From NCBI GenBank assembly GCA_017527155.1, contig JAFXQI010000012.1, positions 31,793 to 95,792 of the forward strand: 64,000 nucleotides of DNA. Direction: 5' to 3'. The notes below the pieces were generated by a model, which was not told the origin of the DNA, ran no database searches, and saw only the letters and a program-made list of their open reading frames with translations. Below, one piece after another: positions 24,626-33,056 of this stretch. Numbering within the stretch: position 1 is the stretch's first letter; each line of letters opens with the position of its first letter. A program made the translations under genes and the position numbers. This stretch comes from Kiritimatiellia bacterium (GTDB lineage Bacteria > Verrucomicrobiota > Kiritimatiellia > CAIQIC01 > Lenti-01).

Positions 24626-26224
24626 TCATTGCAGGCGGAAGAACCGCGCCGGAGCCGAGGAGGCGGGAATGGTGAGGACGTGGGCTCCGGGGGCGTTGGA
24701 GAGAGCCGCCAGCGGGGTCCAGCGGGTTGAGAGAACGTCGGGCGAGACCGCCAGGGACTTCGGCAGCGACGCCGCGGGCAGCGGCGGCAGCCAGTAGGCG
24801 ATGTTCAGGACGCCGCCCTTGCGCGGGGCGACCGAGAGCAGCCGCGGGCTGAGCCCGTCGGTCTCCGCCGCGAACTGCGCGAGGAAGGCCGCCGCGATGC
24901 CCGGATGCGAGAGGAACAGCACGTTCTCGTCGTTCGCCGAGGTGTAGACCAGCGCGGACGCGGTCCAGTTCGCCGAGCCGTGGATGACGAGCGGGCGCTC
25001 GCCGAGCGGGTCGATGACCATGTACTTGGTGTGGACCAGGTCGCGGTTGTTGTTGTCGTAGGATGCATGGTCGGCGGCGTAGTACGCGTCGTAGAGGCGG
25101 ACGCGGTTGGCCGTCGTGTAGGCGCCGGAATGCAGCAGGTTGGTGTACGCCGCGTAGCTGTCGTCCGCGGGGACGAGCCGGTCGGACTTGGGGATGACGC
25201 CGTGGACGGTCACCCCCCGGTTGCACGCGCGGACGAGCTGGTCGACGACGTCCGCGCGCGTGAGCTTGTTGAGCGAGAAGTAGATGTCGGTGGTGGCGGC
25301 GGCGATGGCGTTGGTGATGTCGCGCAGGGCGTTGTCGCCGCCGTACGCGCCGTCCGGGTACGGCGCGAACCGCACCCACGAGTCGGCCGCGGCCCCGGTG
25401 AGCCGGAAGCGCGTGCCGTCGGGCGCGTGCGACTTGGCGGGATTCGCGTGGAAGAGGCCGCCGAGCATCTGCGAGAGTTCGTTGGATACGGCGGCCGCGA
25501 GACGGTCGTTGCGGATTTCCGCCAGGATGTTCCACTGCTGGCTGGAGGCGCCGCCGGTGTAGTTCCACGAGCCGGACAGCACCCACCGTTCCTTGCGGGA
25601 CTTGTACCAGAAGACGCCGAGCTTGTCGTGCATGATCCCCCCCGACGGCGCGCGCGACAGCTTCAGCGGATTGCTCTTCCGCGAGGAGAGCGACTTGAGC
25701 GAGCAGCCCGGCCAGTAGTTGCTCGCGACGTCCACCGAGTAGCCCGCCACGAACCCCACCGACGCCCCGCGCGCGAGCGCGTTGGACACGGCGCCGAGGA
25801 TCGGCCCCGCCGCGCCGACGCTCTCCGACGGCCCCGAGAACGTGTACGTCGAAAGGCACGCCCAGTCGCCCTTCTGCAACGCTTCGATGCGCGCGAGCCA
25901 GGCGTCGCGGATGACGAATTCGTCCGGGCCGACGGTCTTGTAGGAGGTCGTCTGGTCGGGGAGGTTGAAGTGGACGACCCAGTCCGCGCCGGTGACGCTC
26001 CCGGCGCGGGCAGAACCCAGCGAAAGGAACCCTGCGGCGGCAATGGCCAAGGCGGTCTTGAAGGCACCACGGGCGCTCCGTGGTGGGGCGAGCACTCCGT
26101 GCGAGCCGCAGGGGGGATTGGAGCGGCTCGCTCGGAGAGCTCGCCCCACCGGGCCAATGCACACAAACCGGCTGAGCCTTTTTGGAGCCCGATCTGACGG
26201 AACTGTGCGCCGTGCGTCCGTCAT
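24626..26224 (-). CDS. Secreted phospholipase D-like protein
   Basis: PLD-superfamily protein of up to 532 aa with two HxK motifs: HDKLGVF followed by GSWNYTGG, and HTKYMVID followed by GSANWTAS. The duplicated arrangement forms one active site in phospholipases D and related nucleases. The C-terminus APARFFRLQ resembles tails of secreted proteins in this lineage. A hydrophobic signal-like segment (FKTALAIAAAGFLSLGSARA) lies about 57 residues inside the frame, because repeat family A occupies the 5' part. ATG 26224 couples with the upstream stop as ATGA, while a TTG at 26050 would place the signal peptide at the N-terminus. Start uncertain; substrate (phospholipid or nucleic acid) unknown. 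Confidence 0.72.
   Translation of the reverse strand: MTDARRTVPSDRAPKRLSRFVCIGPVGRALRASRSNPPCGSHGVLAPPRSARGAFKTALAIAAAGFLSLGSARAGSVTGADWVVHFNLPDQTTSYKTVGPDEFVIRDAWLARIEALQKGDWACLSTYTFSGPSESVGAAGPILGAVSNALARGASVGFVAGYSVDVASNYWPGCSLKSLSSRKSNPLKLSRAPSGGIMHDKLGVFWYKSRKERWVLSGSWNYTGGASSQQWNILAEIRNDRLAAAVSNELSQMLGGLFHANPAKSHAPDGTRFRLTGAAADSWVRFAPYPDGAYGGDNALRDITNAIAAATTDIYFSLNKLTRADVVDQLVRACNRGVTVHGVIPKSDRLVPADDSYAAYTNLLHSGAYTTANRVRLYDAYYAADHASYDNNNRDLVHTKYMVIDPLGERPLVIHGSANWTASALVYTSANDENVLFLSHPGIAAAFLAQFAAETDGLSPRLLSVAPRKGGVLNIAYWLPPLPAASLPKSLAVSPDVLSTRWTPLAALSNAPGAHVLTIPASSAPARFFRLQ
26082..26150 (+). repeat. Dispersed repeat family A, copy 2 (near-perfect)
   Basis: Arms 26082-26109 and 26123-26150 are 28 bp each with two mismatches. 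The left arm starts GGTGGGGCGAGCACTCCG and the right arm ends GGAGAGCTCGCCCCACC. It overlaps the 5' end of the PLD-like frame. Confidence 0.9.
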
Positions 26225-28353
26225 GGCCCGGCGGAGATGTGCACGCCGAAGACGGCGGCGGGGTTGGTGCATCCGGTGAGGTCGAAGTCCAGCCGCGCCG
26301 GACCGGTGGATTCCACCGGCGGCGCGCTCCAGATCCACGCTTCTTCCGCCGCCCCCGCGTCCGGGGACGCGACCGCGAACGGCGTGAACCAGCGCGGTTC
26401 CGCGTTGTCCGCACGCAGCGAGAGGTTCGTCAGCGTGTAGGCCTCGATGACGTACGTTTCGCCGGGCGGCGGCGGCGTGTTGGTCGAGAGGACGAGGATG
26501 GGGAACGCGTTCGTCGCCGTCGCCCCCGTGCCCAGGTCCGTCAGCACCGCCGTGAGGACGTGCGTGCCGACGTCGGCCTCTGTGGTTCCGGTGCGGATGA
26601 AGAAGCGGCTTTTGTTCGCGGTGGTGGCCTCGTTCTCGAACGCGGGATCGGCCTCCCACGCCGTGCTCCACGCGTTCGTGTTATCACCGTGCAGCACCAC
26701 GTTCGCCACGCGCACGTCCACCGCCCCCGGCACCTCCACCGACGCCGTGCCCGCCAGCTCGAACCGCGGCGCCGACACCACGCGCACCACCGCCTGCGTG
26801 CGGCACGCCGTGCCGTCCGCCGGCAGCCGCGCCTCCACCGCGAGCGCGTACTCCCCCCAGTCCGCCTCCGTTTCCGGCGCGAACGCGAACAGCAGGTCGC
26901 CGCCCGCCGTCTCTTCGAACGACGCCGCATCCGACGGCGGCTCCAGCGACCACGACCACTCGCGTACCATTCCGTCCGCGTGCAGCAACTCGAAAACCAC
27001 CTCCGCGCGCGAACCCACCGTCACCACCGCGGGGACGTCCGCGGACAGCACCGGCGGCGACTCCCCGTAGGGGAGGATGGCGATGTCGTCGAGGTTCGCG
27101 ATCTCCCCGGCGTTCCCCGTCGTGGCCAGCCGGACCCACACCGGATCGACCCGCTCCACCGGCAGCACGTACACGCAGTTCGTGATGTCCAGGCACCCGC
27201 GGCTGGAGAAGCCGCCGGCCGCCGACCACTCCTCCCCGTCGCCGCGGACCTGCAGCTCGAAGTTCACCGTGCGGTTCGACTGGAAGCACGCGCAGTGTAC
27301 CGTCACCGCCCCCACGCCGTCGTACGGGTCCAGCGATTCGAGGATGGCCGGCTGCGACGCCGCCGAATGCCGGAAGCGCGCCGAGCCGCCCCCGATCTTC
27401 GCATCCCGCTTGTCGCTCGTGCACACGTTGAACCACCGCCAGTTCACGCCGCGCATCGCGACGACCGTGCCCGCGTTGGTGTCGTAGTTGACCGTGGGCA
27501 GCCCCTCGAAATCCAGGAACCGCGGATTCATCGAGTCCGACACCGTGAACGTGCACGACGCCTCCGCGGCCGTCCCCGGGTCCTCCGTTTCCCACGCCCG
27601 CGCCGTCAGCGTGAACGTCTTCCCCAGGTCCTCCTCCGCCGGCACCAGCGTCAGGCGCGGATCGCCCCAGTCGTTCGCGAACCCGGCGAACTCCGGCTCG
27701 ATCGACCACGAGAAACCCACCGACTCCGCCGCATGCACCACCGTCGCCGCGATGTCCGTCTCGCGCCCCAGCGGCAGGTCCCCGTCCGCCGGGCCCTCCA
27801 CCGACACGTACAGGCGGAACGGCTCGATTTCCAGGTCGTCGATCGTGCACGTCGCCCCGCGGTTCGAGATGCAGAACGCGGACACCGCCCGCAGCGGCGC
27901 CGCCTCCGGTACCAGCCGCGCCCGCACGGCCCCGTCGCCCGTTTCCCCGGGCGCGAAGGTGGCGAACGACACCCCGTCCGCCAGCAGGTCGAGCCGGATC
28001 GCCGCCCCCGCGCCCCCACTTGCGAGTTTGGCGGTGAAGGACACCGCGCCGATCCCCCCCTCCAGCGGTTGCGCCAGCGCGAGCGTACCACGCTGCGCCG
28101 GCGTCGTGCTCCCCCGCAGCGCCAGCGCCGGGTTCCCTTCCTCGATCTGCGGATTTCCGCGCGCCGACGTCCACGTCCATTCCGCCCCCGTCTCCGCGTT
28201 GGTGAACCCGCCCGCCGCCGACCACGCCGACGCCGTCGCCGACAGCCCCGTGCCGTCGAACGTCTCCACAACCGTGCCCGCCCCGGCCGTCCCGGCCGCG
28301 AGCCCCGCCGCCACCGCCCCAATCAAAAGCATTCGAACCAAATGCGTCTTCAT
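26221..28353 (-). CDS. Secreted multidomain beta-sandwich protein
   Basis: Exported protein of 710 aa of no recognised family. Signal peptide: MKTHLVRMLLIGAVAAGLAA at 1-20, ending near TAGAG. Two lectin- or LamG-like beta-rich modules are related to each other (SAWSAAGGFTNAETGAEWTW and the later EWSAAGGFSSRGCLDITNC), joined by Ig-like stretches with phrases such as VTVGSRAEVVFELLHADG. Several isolated cysteine pairs suggest disulfides. No catalytic motif is seen; adhesion, carbohydrate binding or surface anchoring are all possible. Its stop overlaps the PLD-like start as ATGA, so the two are co-translated and may act together at the cell surface. ATG 28353 is six codons inside a longer frame. 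Confidence 0.72.
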   Translation of the reverse strand: MKTHLVRMLLIGAVAAGLAAGTAGAGTVVETFDGTGLSATASAWSAAGGFTNAETGAEWTWTSARGNPQIEEGNPALALRGSTTPAQRGTLALAQPLEGGIGAVSFTAKLASGGAGAAIRLDLLADGVSFATFAPGETGDGAVRARLVPEAAPLRAVSAFCISNRGATCTIDDLEIEPFRLYVSVEGPADGDLPLGRETDIAATVVHAAESVGFSWSIEPEFAGFANDWGDPRLTLVPAEEDLGKTFTLTARAWETEDPGTAAEASCTFTVSDSMNPRFLDFEGLPTVNYDTNAGTVVAMRGVNWRWFNVCTSDKRDAKIGGGSARFRHSAASQPAILESLDPYDGVGAVTVHCACFQSNRTVNFELQVRGDGEEWSAAGGFSSRGCLDITNCVYVLPVERVDPVWVRLATTGNAGEIANLDDIAILPYGESPPVLSADVPAVVTVGSRAEVVFELLHADGMVREWSWSLEPPSDAASFEETAGGDLLFAFAPETEADWGEYALAVEARLPADGTACRTQAVVRVVSAPRFELAGTASVEVPGAVDVRVANVVLHGDNTNAWSTAWEADPAFENEATTANKSRFFIRTGTTEADVGTHVLTAVLTDLGTGATATNAFPILVLSTNTPPPPGETYVIEAYTLTNLSLRADNAEPRWFTPFAVASPDAGAAEEAWIWSAPPVESTGPARLDFDLTGCTNPAAVFGVHISAGP

Positions 28354-28423
28354 GCCCCCATCAAACCACACTCATCTTCCCGACGCAACAGGGAACCCCG
28401 TTCCCGCGTTCTTGCACCCGCCG

Positions 28424-29377
28424 TCAGCGGTTTCCGATCCGCGATCCGGAGGTGTCGGCAAGCCACCGGGCGAAGCGGTCGCGGTGGACGGCGATCGGTT
28501 TGGGTAGATCGCGTTCCTCCAGGAAGCGGGCGAATGCGCGCATCGTCGCGTCCAGACGGGACGGCGTCACGGCCACCGTGCAATCGCCGAGGATCACCGA
28601 TTGGCAGGAAACCGGCTTTCGCTCCGCGAGCCAGCGGCGGGATTTTGCCGCTTCCTTCGCGCGGCGGGCGGTGCGGCGGACGGCCAGCAGCTCGGGGATG
28701 CCCAGCTCCGCGTCGACGTGCTTGCGGAGGCGGTCGAAGTTCCGGTGTTCGCGGAGAAGGCGGGCGAGGCGGCGGCGGGCGGTGGAGCAGGGGGCCTGGA
28801 GGGCGGCGGGAAGCGGGCGGTCCGGGGATTCGCCGGGGAGGAGCCATTCGAGGGGAAGGCGCGGATCGAGCCGGAGGAACTGGCGGAGCCGGAGAGCGAG
28901 GAGGCGGTAGCGCATGAGGGTGGAGTAGCTGGCCGGAATGCGGTTGTCGGCAAGGTAGCCGCGAAGGCCGGGACCGCGCGACTGGATGCGTTTGGCGCCG
29001 GTCGGGGATTCGCGGTAGCGGTTGCCGCTGTCGAGCGTGGGGCCGAGGTCGGCCAGGCGCGACCCGATGCGCAGGCGGACGCGGAGGGTGCGCGGCGAAA
29101 CCGCGCAATCGGCCTTCAGTTCCTTCGCGGTCGGCGTCCCGCGGAGGGAGGGGCTTCCGGGAGGCGCGGCGCGGAGACGGCCCCGGCGGCGGAGTTCGCC
29201 GAGAATCGCCGCGCCGGTCTCGGTGGCGAGGAAGCCGACGAAAGCGGTTGCCGTGATGCCGAGAATCGCCGGCATGAATGCCAGGCCGAGCGCGCCGTTG
29301 CCGCCGCGGAAGGGAGAGCAGGCGGCATCGAAGACGGATTGGGTGAGGTCGGAGGCGTTGCGGAGGATGTCTTTCAT
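28424..29377 (-). CDS. Hypothetical arginine-rich protein
   Basis: Protein of 317 aa that I do not recognise. It begins with a hydrophobic segment (LGLAFMPAILGITATAFVGFLA, about residues 30-51) that could be a membrane anchor, followed by a very basic region with many Arg and Leu residues (ALRLRQFLRLDPRLPLEWLL). The C-terminal part (ATMRAFARFLEERDLPKPIAVHRDRFARWLAD) resembles DNA-recombinase or SAM-like helical domains but without conserved catalytic residues I can point to. The start codon lies inside a family C repeat, so the ribosome site is not normal and the true start may be internal. Codon use is ordinary for the window. Confidence 0.55.
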   Translation of the reverse strand: MKDILRNASDLTQSVFDAACSPFRGGNGALGLAFMPAILGITATAFVGFLATETGAAILGELRRRGRLRAAPPGSPSLRGTPTAKELKADCAVSPRTLRVRLRIGSRLADLGPTLDSGNRYRESPTGAKRIQSRGPGLRGYLADNRIPASYSTLMRYRLLALRLRQFLRLDPRLPLEWLLPGESPDRPLPAALQAPCSTARRRLARLLREHRNFDRLRKHVDAELGIPELLAVRRTARRAKEAAKSRRWLAERKPVSCQSVILGDCTVAVTPSRLDATMRAFARFLEERDLPKPIAVHRDRFARWLADTSGSRIGNR

Positions 29378-29441
29378 GGTGGGAGGAGGATGGCGGAAAG
29401 GGGATATGTTGTCAATAATTTCGTGTTCCCAAATGTAGTGG
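29373..29441 (+). repeat. Dispersed repeat family C, copy 4
   Basis: TTCATGGTGGGAGGAGGATGG..GGAAAGGGGATATG, then TCAATAATTTCGTGTTCCCAAATGTAGTGG. The TCAATAATTT block is shared with the copy at 60847-60914. Its CAT is the start codon, read in reverse, of the 28424-29377 gene. Confidence 0.65.
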
Positions 29442-29492
29442 ACGATGCGGCGCGGCAGGGCTTGGAGATGGGGAAGAAGAGGGGGGCGTGGG

Positions 29493-30587
29493 CTAGCCCC
29501 GGGCGGGGCCGTAGAGGAAGCGGAGGAAGCGGGGGACCATGCGGGACCAGGCTTTTTCGTTGTGCTCGGCCCAGGCTTCGATGCGGACGATCAGGTCGCG
29601 GGTCGGGAAGTGCGAGGCTTTCAGGGCATCGACCATGCGGAGGGTGCCTTTCAGGAGCTCGGCTTCGAGGTCGCCCTTGCCGCCGCAGGAGATGAAGAGG
29701 CGCGTCTTCGGGAGGGGCAGGTGCCCCGCGGCCGCGGCGCGCACCATGCGGAGGCATTCGGCGTCGAGGCCGGCGCAGAAGGCCGGGGAGAGGCAGGCGG
29801 CCGCGGTCCAGACGTCGGGACGGGTCCAGGCGGCGTAGAAGGAGATGAGGCCGCCCATGGAGGAGCCGGCGATGGAGGTCCGGGCCGGGTCGGTGCGCCA
29901 GCGGGCGTCGACCATCGGCTTGAGTTCGTCGGTCAGGAAGCGGAGGTAGGCGTCGCCCAGGCGCGCGGGGTCGTATTCGGCGTCGCGGTCGGGCGTGCAG
30001 TCGGCCGCGACGGCGATGAAGGGTTCGAGTTCGCCGCCGAGGATCATGTCCTGGGCATGGTCGTCGACCATCCAGTCGTGGCCCCAGGTGGAGGTGTCGG
30101 GGTCGAAGACCTGCCGGCCGTCGTGCAGGTAGAGGACGGGATAGCGCCGCCGCGGCCGCTCGTCGTAGCCGGGCGGGAACCAGACGATGACGTCGCGCGG
30201 CCGCTCGAGCCAGCGGGATTTGACGGCGGGGAGTTTGATCCAGTTGCCGATGATGCGGGGTCCGGGCGGGGTGCCGAGGCGGTCTTTCCAGCCGGCGGCG
30301 CGGAGGGTGACGGTGCCGTCGGGGACGGCTTCGAGGTGGGCGTTGGCGGGGATGTGGCCGAATTCGTCGGCGGCCTCGGTGTCCCAGCTGCCGCGCGTGA
30401 CTTTGCATTCGAAGGGGCCCGGGGCCTCGAAGAGGACGTCGGCCTCCCAGGTGCGGTCGGCGGTGCGCCGCAGCGGCACGCCGGCGGGGTCCCAGCGCCC
30501 CATGGTGGCGGGGGATCCGGCGAGGTATACGCGTTCGCCGGCGGGCAGGGCGCGGGCGGTCTCGACCCGCATGGCCATCCGGATCAC
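29493..30587 (-). CDS. Esterase with N-terminal starch-binding-like domain
   Basis: Protein of 364 aa. Residues about 1-100 resemble a CBM20 or related starch-binding domain (MRVETARALPAGERVYLAGSPATMGRWDPAGVPL). The rest is an alpha/beta hydrolase of the enterochelin-esterase/putative esterase group: PVLYLHDGRQVFD, the nucleophile elbow SIAGSSMGGLISFYAAW and a late histidine in EAWAEHNEKAWSRM. Such enzymes deacylate siderophores or polysaccharide-linked esters; the carbohydrate domain suggests glucan or starch-like substrates, consistent with the amylase at 61087. GTG at 30587 overlaps the stop of the phosphate symporter gene as GTGA and is preceded by GAGGACTCCCC. An ATG five codons later would remove little. 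Confidence 0.75.
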   Translation of the reverse strand: MIRMAMRVETARALPAGERVYLAGSPATMGRWDPAGVPLRRTADRTWEADVLFEAPGPFECKVTRGSWDTEAADEFGHIPANAHLEAVPDGTVTLRAAGWKDRLGTPPGPRIIGNWIKLPAVKSRWLERPRDVIVWFPPGYDERPRRRYPVLYLHDGRQVFDPDTSTWGHDWMVDDHAQDMILGGELEPFIAVAADCTPDRDAEYDPARLGDAYLRFLTDELKPMVDARWRTDPARTSIAGSSMGGLISFYAAWTRPDVWTAAACLSPAFCAGLDAECLRMVRAAAAGHLPLPKTRLFISCGGKGDLEAELLKGTLRMVDALKASHFPTRDLIVRIEAWAEHNEKAWSRMVPRFLRFLYGPARG

Positions 30588-32533
30588 GGGGAGTCCTCGC
30601 GCGGTTTGGCGGCGTCGGAAGGGTGGGGGACGGACGGCGGCGGGCGGATGCCGTGCGCGGCGTCGGGGTCTTCGTCGGTGTCGGGCGCGTCGTCGTCCTC
30701 GGTGGCGGTCCATTCGCCGTCGGGGGCGGAGTGCGGGGCGCGCGCGGGGATGTGGGAGGTGATTTCCTCGGGCAGGTCGGAGTCGTCGAAGGGCGTCGCC
30801 TGGCGCAGCATCTTGAGGTAGGCGCTGGGGTCGACGGGCTTCGCCGGCTCGTACTCGCCGGGGTCGCCGACGCTCTTCTCCAGCTTGGTCTGCTTGACCC
30901 AGAAGTCGGGCTGCCGCTCGGAGAACGCGACGGATTTGGCGCGGCGGACAAGGCGGTCGAGGTCTTCGACGTAGCGGTTGAGGTAGTAGCCGGCGACGGG
31001 CGAGATGCGCTTCTCGCGGCTCGCGCCCACGAAGTCGGCCTTGGCGTCCATGGACTGGATCATGTAGGCGTCGCGCGCGCGCAGGATCTTCAGCGCGGTC
31101 TTCTGGAAGGGCTCGTCGGTCTGGCCGAATGAGTCCGCCATCATCGCGATGACGCGCTTGGCGGAGCAGAAGAGCATGAACCAGGTCTTGAAGAGGTCTT
31201 CCGGCACGAGGGCGCCCTTGATGCGCATGCGTTCGACGGAGGTGTCGCCGATGTGGGCGAGGTGGTCGCCGATGCGCTCGATGTCCTTCATGCAGCTGTG
31301 CAGGTGCTGGACGAAGAGCGTCTGGCGGCGCGAGAGGTAGCGGCGGGTCAGGCGCCCGAGGTACGCCTCCATCGAGTGGCGGATTTCGTTGATGACCTCC
31401 TCGTTCGCCATCAGCTTGCGGTACAGCGGCTGGCTCGGCTCCAGGATCAGGTGCCCGTTGACCATCATGCTGTCCACGCAGATCTTCGCCATGCGCCGCA
31501 GCTCCTTGATGACCGCCTCCAGCGCCGCCTCCGGCTTCACCAGCAGCTTCTCCTCCAGGAACGACGGATCCGGCTCGGGCTCCTTCGACGGCGTGATCCA
31601 CAGGATGAACCGCATGAACGCGCGCGAGAGCGGCAGCAACACGAGGGTGCCCGCCGTCATCAGCAGCACGTGCAGGTTCGCGCCCTGGCGCACCAGGTTG
31701 CCCGGCGCCGACCACTCGCAGAAGCGCATCAGCCACGGCCACGCCGACAGCGCCAGCCCCACGTTCACCACGTTGAAGAGCACGTGCGCGAGCGCCGCGC
31801 GCTTCGCCGCGATGCGCATCGGCAGCGACGCCATCACCGGCACGATGCACGTGCCGACCATCGCGCCCAGGATGATCACCGCGACCTGGTGGAACTCCGT
31901 GAAGACCCCCGCCGTCGCCAGTGCGAACGTGAGCCCGATCATCGCCCCCGACGACGTCAGCAGCGCCGTCAGCACCGTCGAGATGCCCACGCCCGCCAGG
32001 CGCCACGTCCACACGTCCCCGCGGATGCCCGAGAGGTACGGCGCCAGCAGCTCCTTGTGCGGCGCGATCGCGTGCGAAATCGTCGCCATGCCGAGGAAGA
32101 GGAGGCCGAAGCCGATCCCCGCGTCGCCGAGCTTGCTCCACCGCTCCGACCGTATGAACGAGCGCGCGAGGAACCCGATCCCGATGGCGACCCAGCAATA
32201 CTGGGTGATGTTGAACGAAATCACCTGGCTCGACAGCGACGTCCCGATGTTGGCCCCGTAGATGGGCGCGAGCGACTGGATGAGCGACATGACGCCGGCG
32301 TTGATGAACCCGGCGAGCATGCTGATGGCGGCGCCGGAGTGGGCGAGGAAGCCGACGACCACGCCGAACACGACCCCGTGGACGGGACTGCGCGTGGCCT
32401 TCGCGAGGATGTCGCGGAGGGAGTTGCCGGCGGCGGCGCGGAGATTGCCGGTCATGCCGTTCATCCCGTAGATGAACAGGCTGAGGCCTCCGAGGACCTG
32501 GAACAACATCAAGATGACTTCGCTGGTTTTCAT
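30584..32533 (-). CDS. Na+/Pi symporter with C-terminal PhoU domain
   Basis: Inner-membrane protein of 649 aa. Residues about 1-330 contain repeated Na/Pi-cotransporter segments (GFLAHSGAAISMLAGFINAGVMSL, LLTSSGAMIGLTFALATAGV). These are followed by a PhoU-like helical domain (MKDIERIGDHLAHIGDTS, about residues 430-447) and a Pro/Asp-rich C-terminal tail. This fusion is the NptA/YjbB family form, importing or exporting phosphate with sodium and sensing it through PhoU. MKTSEVILMLF was chosen as start: a hydrophobic helix follows immediately. The second palindrome array begins about 115 bp upstream of this start, so it may regulate the gene. Confidence 0.87.
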   Translation of the reverse strand: MKTSEVILMLFQVLGGLSLFIYGMNGMTGNLRAAAGNSLRDILAKATRSPVHGVVFGVVVGFLAHSGAAISMLAGFINAGVMSLIQSLAPIYGANIGTSLSSQVISFNITQYCWVAIGIGFLARSFIRSERWSKLGDAGIGFGLLFLGMATISHAIAPHKELLAPYLSGIRGDVWTWRLAGVGISTVLTALLTSSGAMIGLTFALATAGVFTEFHQVAVIILGAMVGTCIVPVMASLPMRIAAKRAALAHVLFNVVNVGLALSAWPWLMRFCEWSAPGNLVRQGANLHVLLMTAGTLVLLPLSRAFMRFILWITPSKEPEPDPSFLEEKLLVKPEAALEAVIKELRRMAKICVDSMMVNGHLILEPSQPLYRKLMANEEVINEIRHSMEAYLGRLTRRYLSRRQTLFVQHLHSCMKDIERIGDHLAHIGDTSVERMRIKGALVPEDLFKTWFMLFCSAKRVIAMMADSFGQTDEPFQKTALKILRARDAYMIQSMDAKADFVGASREKRISPVAGYYLNRYVEDLDRLVRRAKSVAFSERQPDFWVKQTKLEKSVGDPGEYEPAKPVDPSAYLKMLRQATPFDDSDLPEEITSHIPARAPHSAPDGEWTATEDDDAPDTDEDPDAAHGIRPPPSVPHPSDAAKPREDSP

Positions 32534-32645
32534 GTTCGTGCCCGCCGCGGGGTCCATCCGACCCCTGCGGCGAAACCTCCATCCAACCATCCCCCCCGCT
32601 CCCGGTCAAGAGCAAAATCGCCCGCCGCAACCTCCGTTGCACCGG

Positions 32646-32800
32646 TTTTCCAACGATTGGAAAAAATTTCCGTGCATTTTCCAATGATTGGAAAACATTT
32701 TCGCGGATTTTCCAATGATTGGAAACTTTTTTTCCAATGGTTGGAAAATCCGGCCCGGTTTTTCCAATGGTTGGAAAAAAGTTTTCCAATGGTTGGAAAA
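32646..32800. repeat. Array of six 15-bp palindromes (array 2)
   Basis: Cores at 32648-32662 (centre CGA), 32679-32693 and 32710-32724 (TGA), 32732-32746, 32762-32776 and 32784-32798 (TGG), all framed by TTCCAA and TTGGAA. Centre distances are 31, 31, 22, 30 and 22 bp. T and A tracts flank each copy, and a half-site TTTCC lies at 32667-32671. Confidence 0.95.
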
Positions 32801-32827
32801 CGTCCGGCGGGGCGGCGGGGGCGGTTT

Positions 32828-32892
32828 TTCATGGGGGGAGGATGGTAGGAAAAGTGGGGAAAACAGGCATGTTTTCCGTATTCCCAAATGGG
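32828..32892 (+). repeat. Dispersed repeat family C, copy 5
   Basis: TTCATGGGGGGAGGATGG, then a perfect 8-bp stem GGAAAACA-GGCA-TGTTTTCC (32858-32877), then GTATTCCCAAATGGGC. It begins 30 bp after array 2. Confidence 0.8.
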
Positions 32893-32963
32893 CCCGCGGA
32901 CGGGGCGGGGAAGGGGAGCGGCGGGGGGGCGGGCGGAAAAACGCGGCGGGGGCAAAATGGCGG

Positions 32964-32993
32964 TTGACGCTGGGCGGGAGGGATGGCTATAGT
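32964..32993 (+). promoter_or_regulatory. Sigma70-type promoter of the pilus-like operon
   Basis: TTGACG (32964-32969) and TATAGT (32988-32993) with an 18-bp spacer, 64 bp before the start at 33057. Both hexamers differ from consensus at one position. Confidence 0.7.
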
Positions 32994-33056
32994 GCGCACA
33001 AGACATCGGTGTGGATGTCGGAGTTGCATGAAACGGTTTGGACAGGAGAGTTTGTC

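Larger units (their letters stand above)
32534..33056. other. Divergent intergenic region with array 2, repeat C and a promoter
   Basis: A 523-bp gap between the phosphate symporter (minus) and the pilus-like operon (plus). It contains the six-copy palindrome array, a family C element and a good sigma70-type promoter. No gene is supported; open frames spelled FSNHWK/FPIIGK/FQSLEN come from the palindromes. Confidence 0.8.

Noticed and set aside
24626..26671. Longer 681-residue PLD-like frame
   Set aside because: The first part overlaps the upstream secreted-protein gene out of frame; the coupled start at 26224 is enough.
32646..32800. Replication origin iterons or parS sites
   Set aside because: No dnaA, repA or parAB genes and no DnaA boxes recognised nearby; the sequence differs from the usual parS palindrome.
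32606..32887. Short proteins reading FSNHWK, FPIIGK and FQSLEN
   Set aside because: They are translations of the palindromes in three frames; the same words occur at both arrays.
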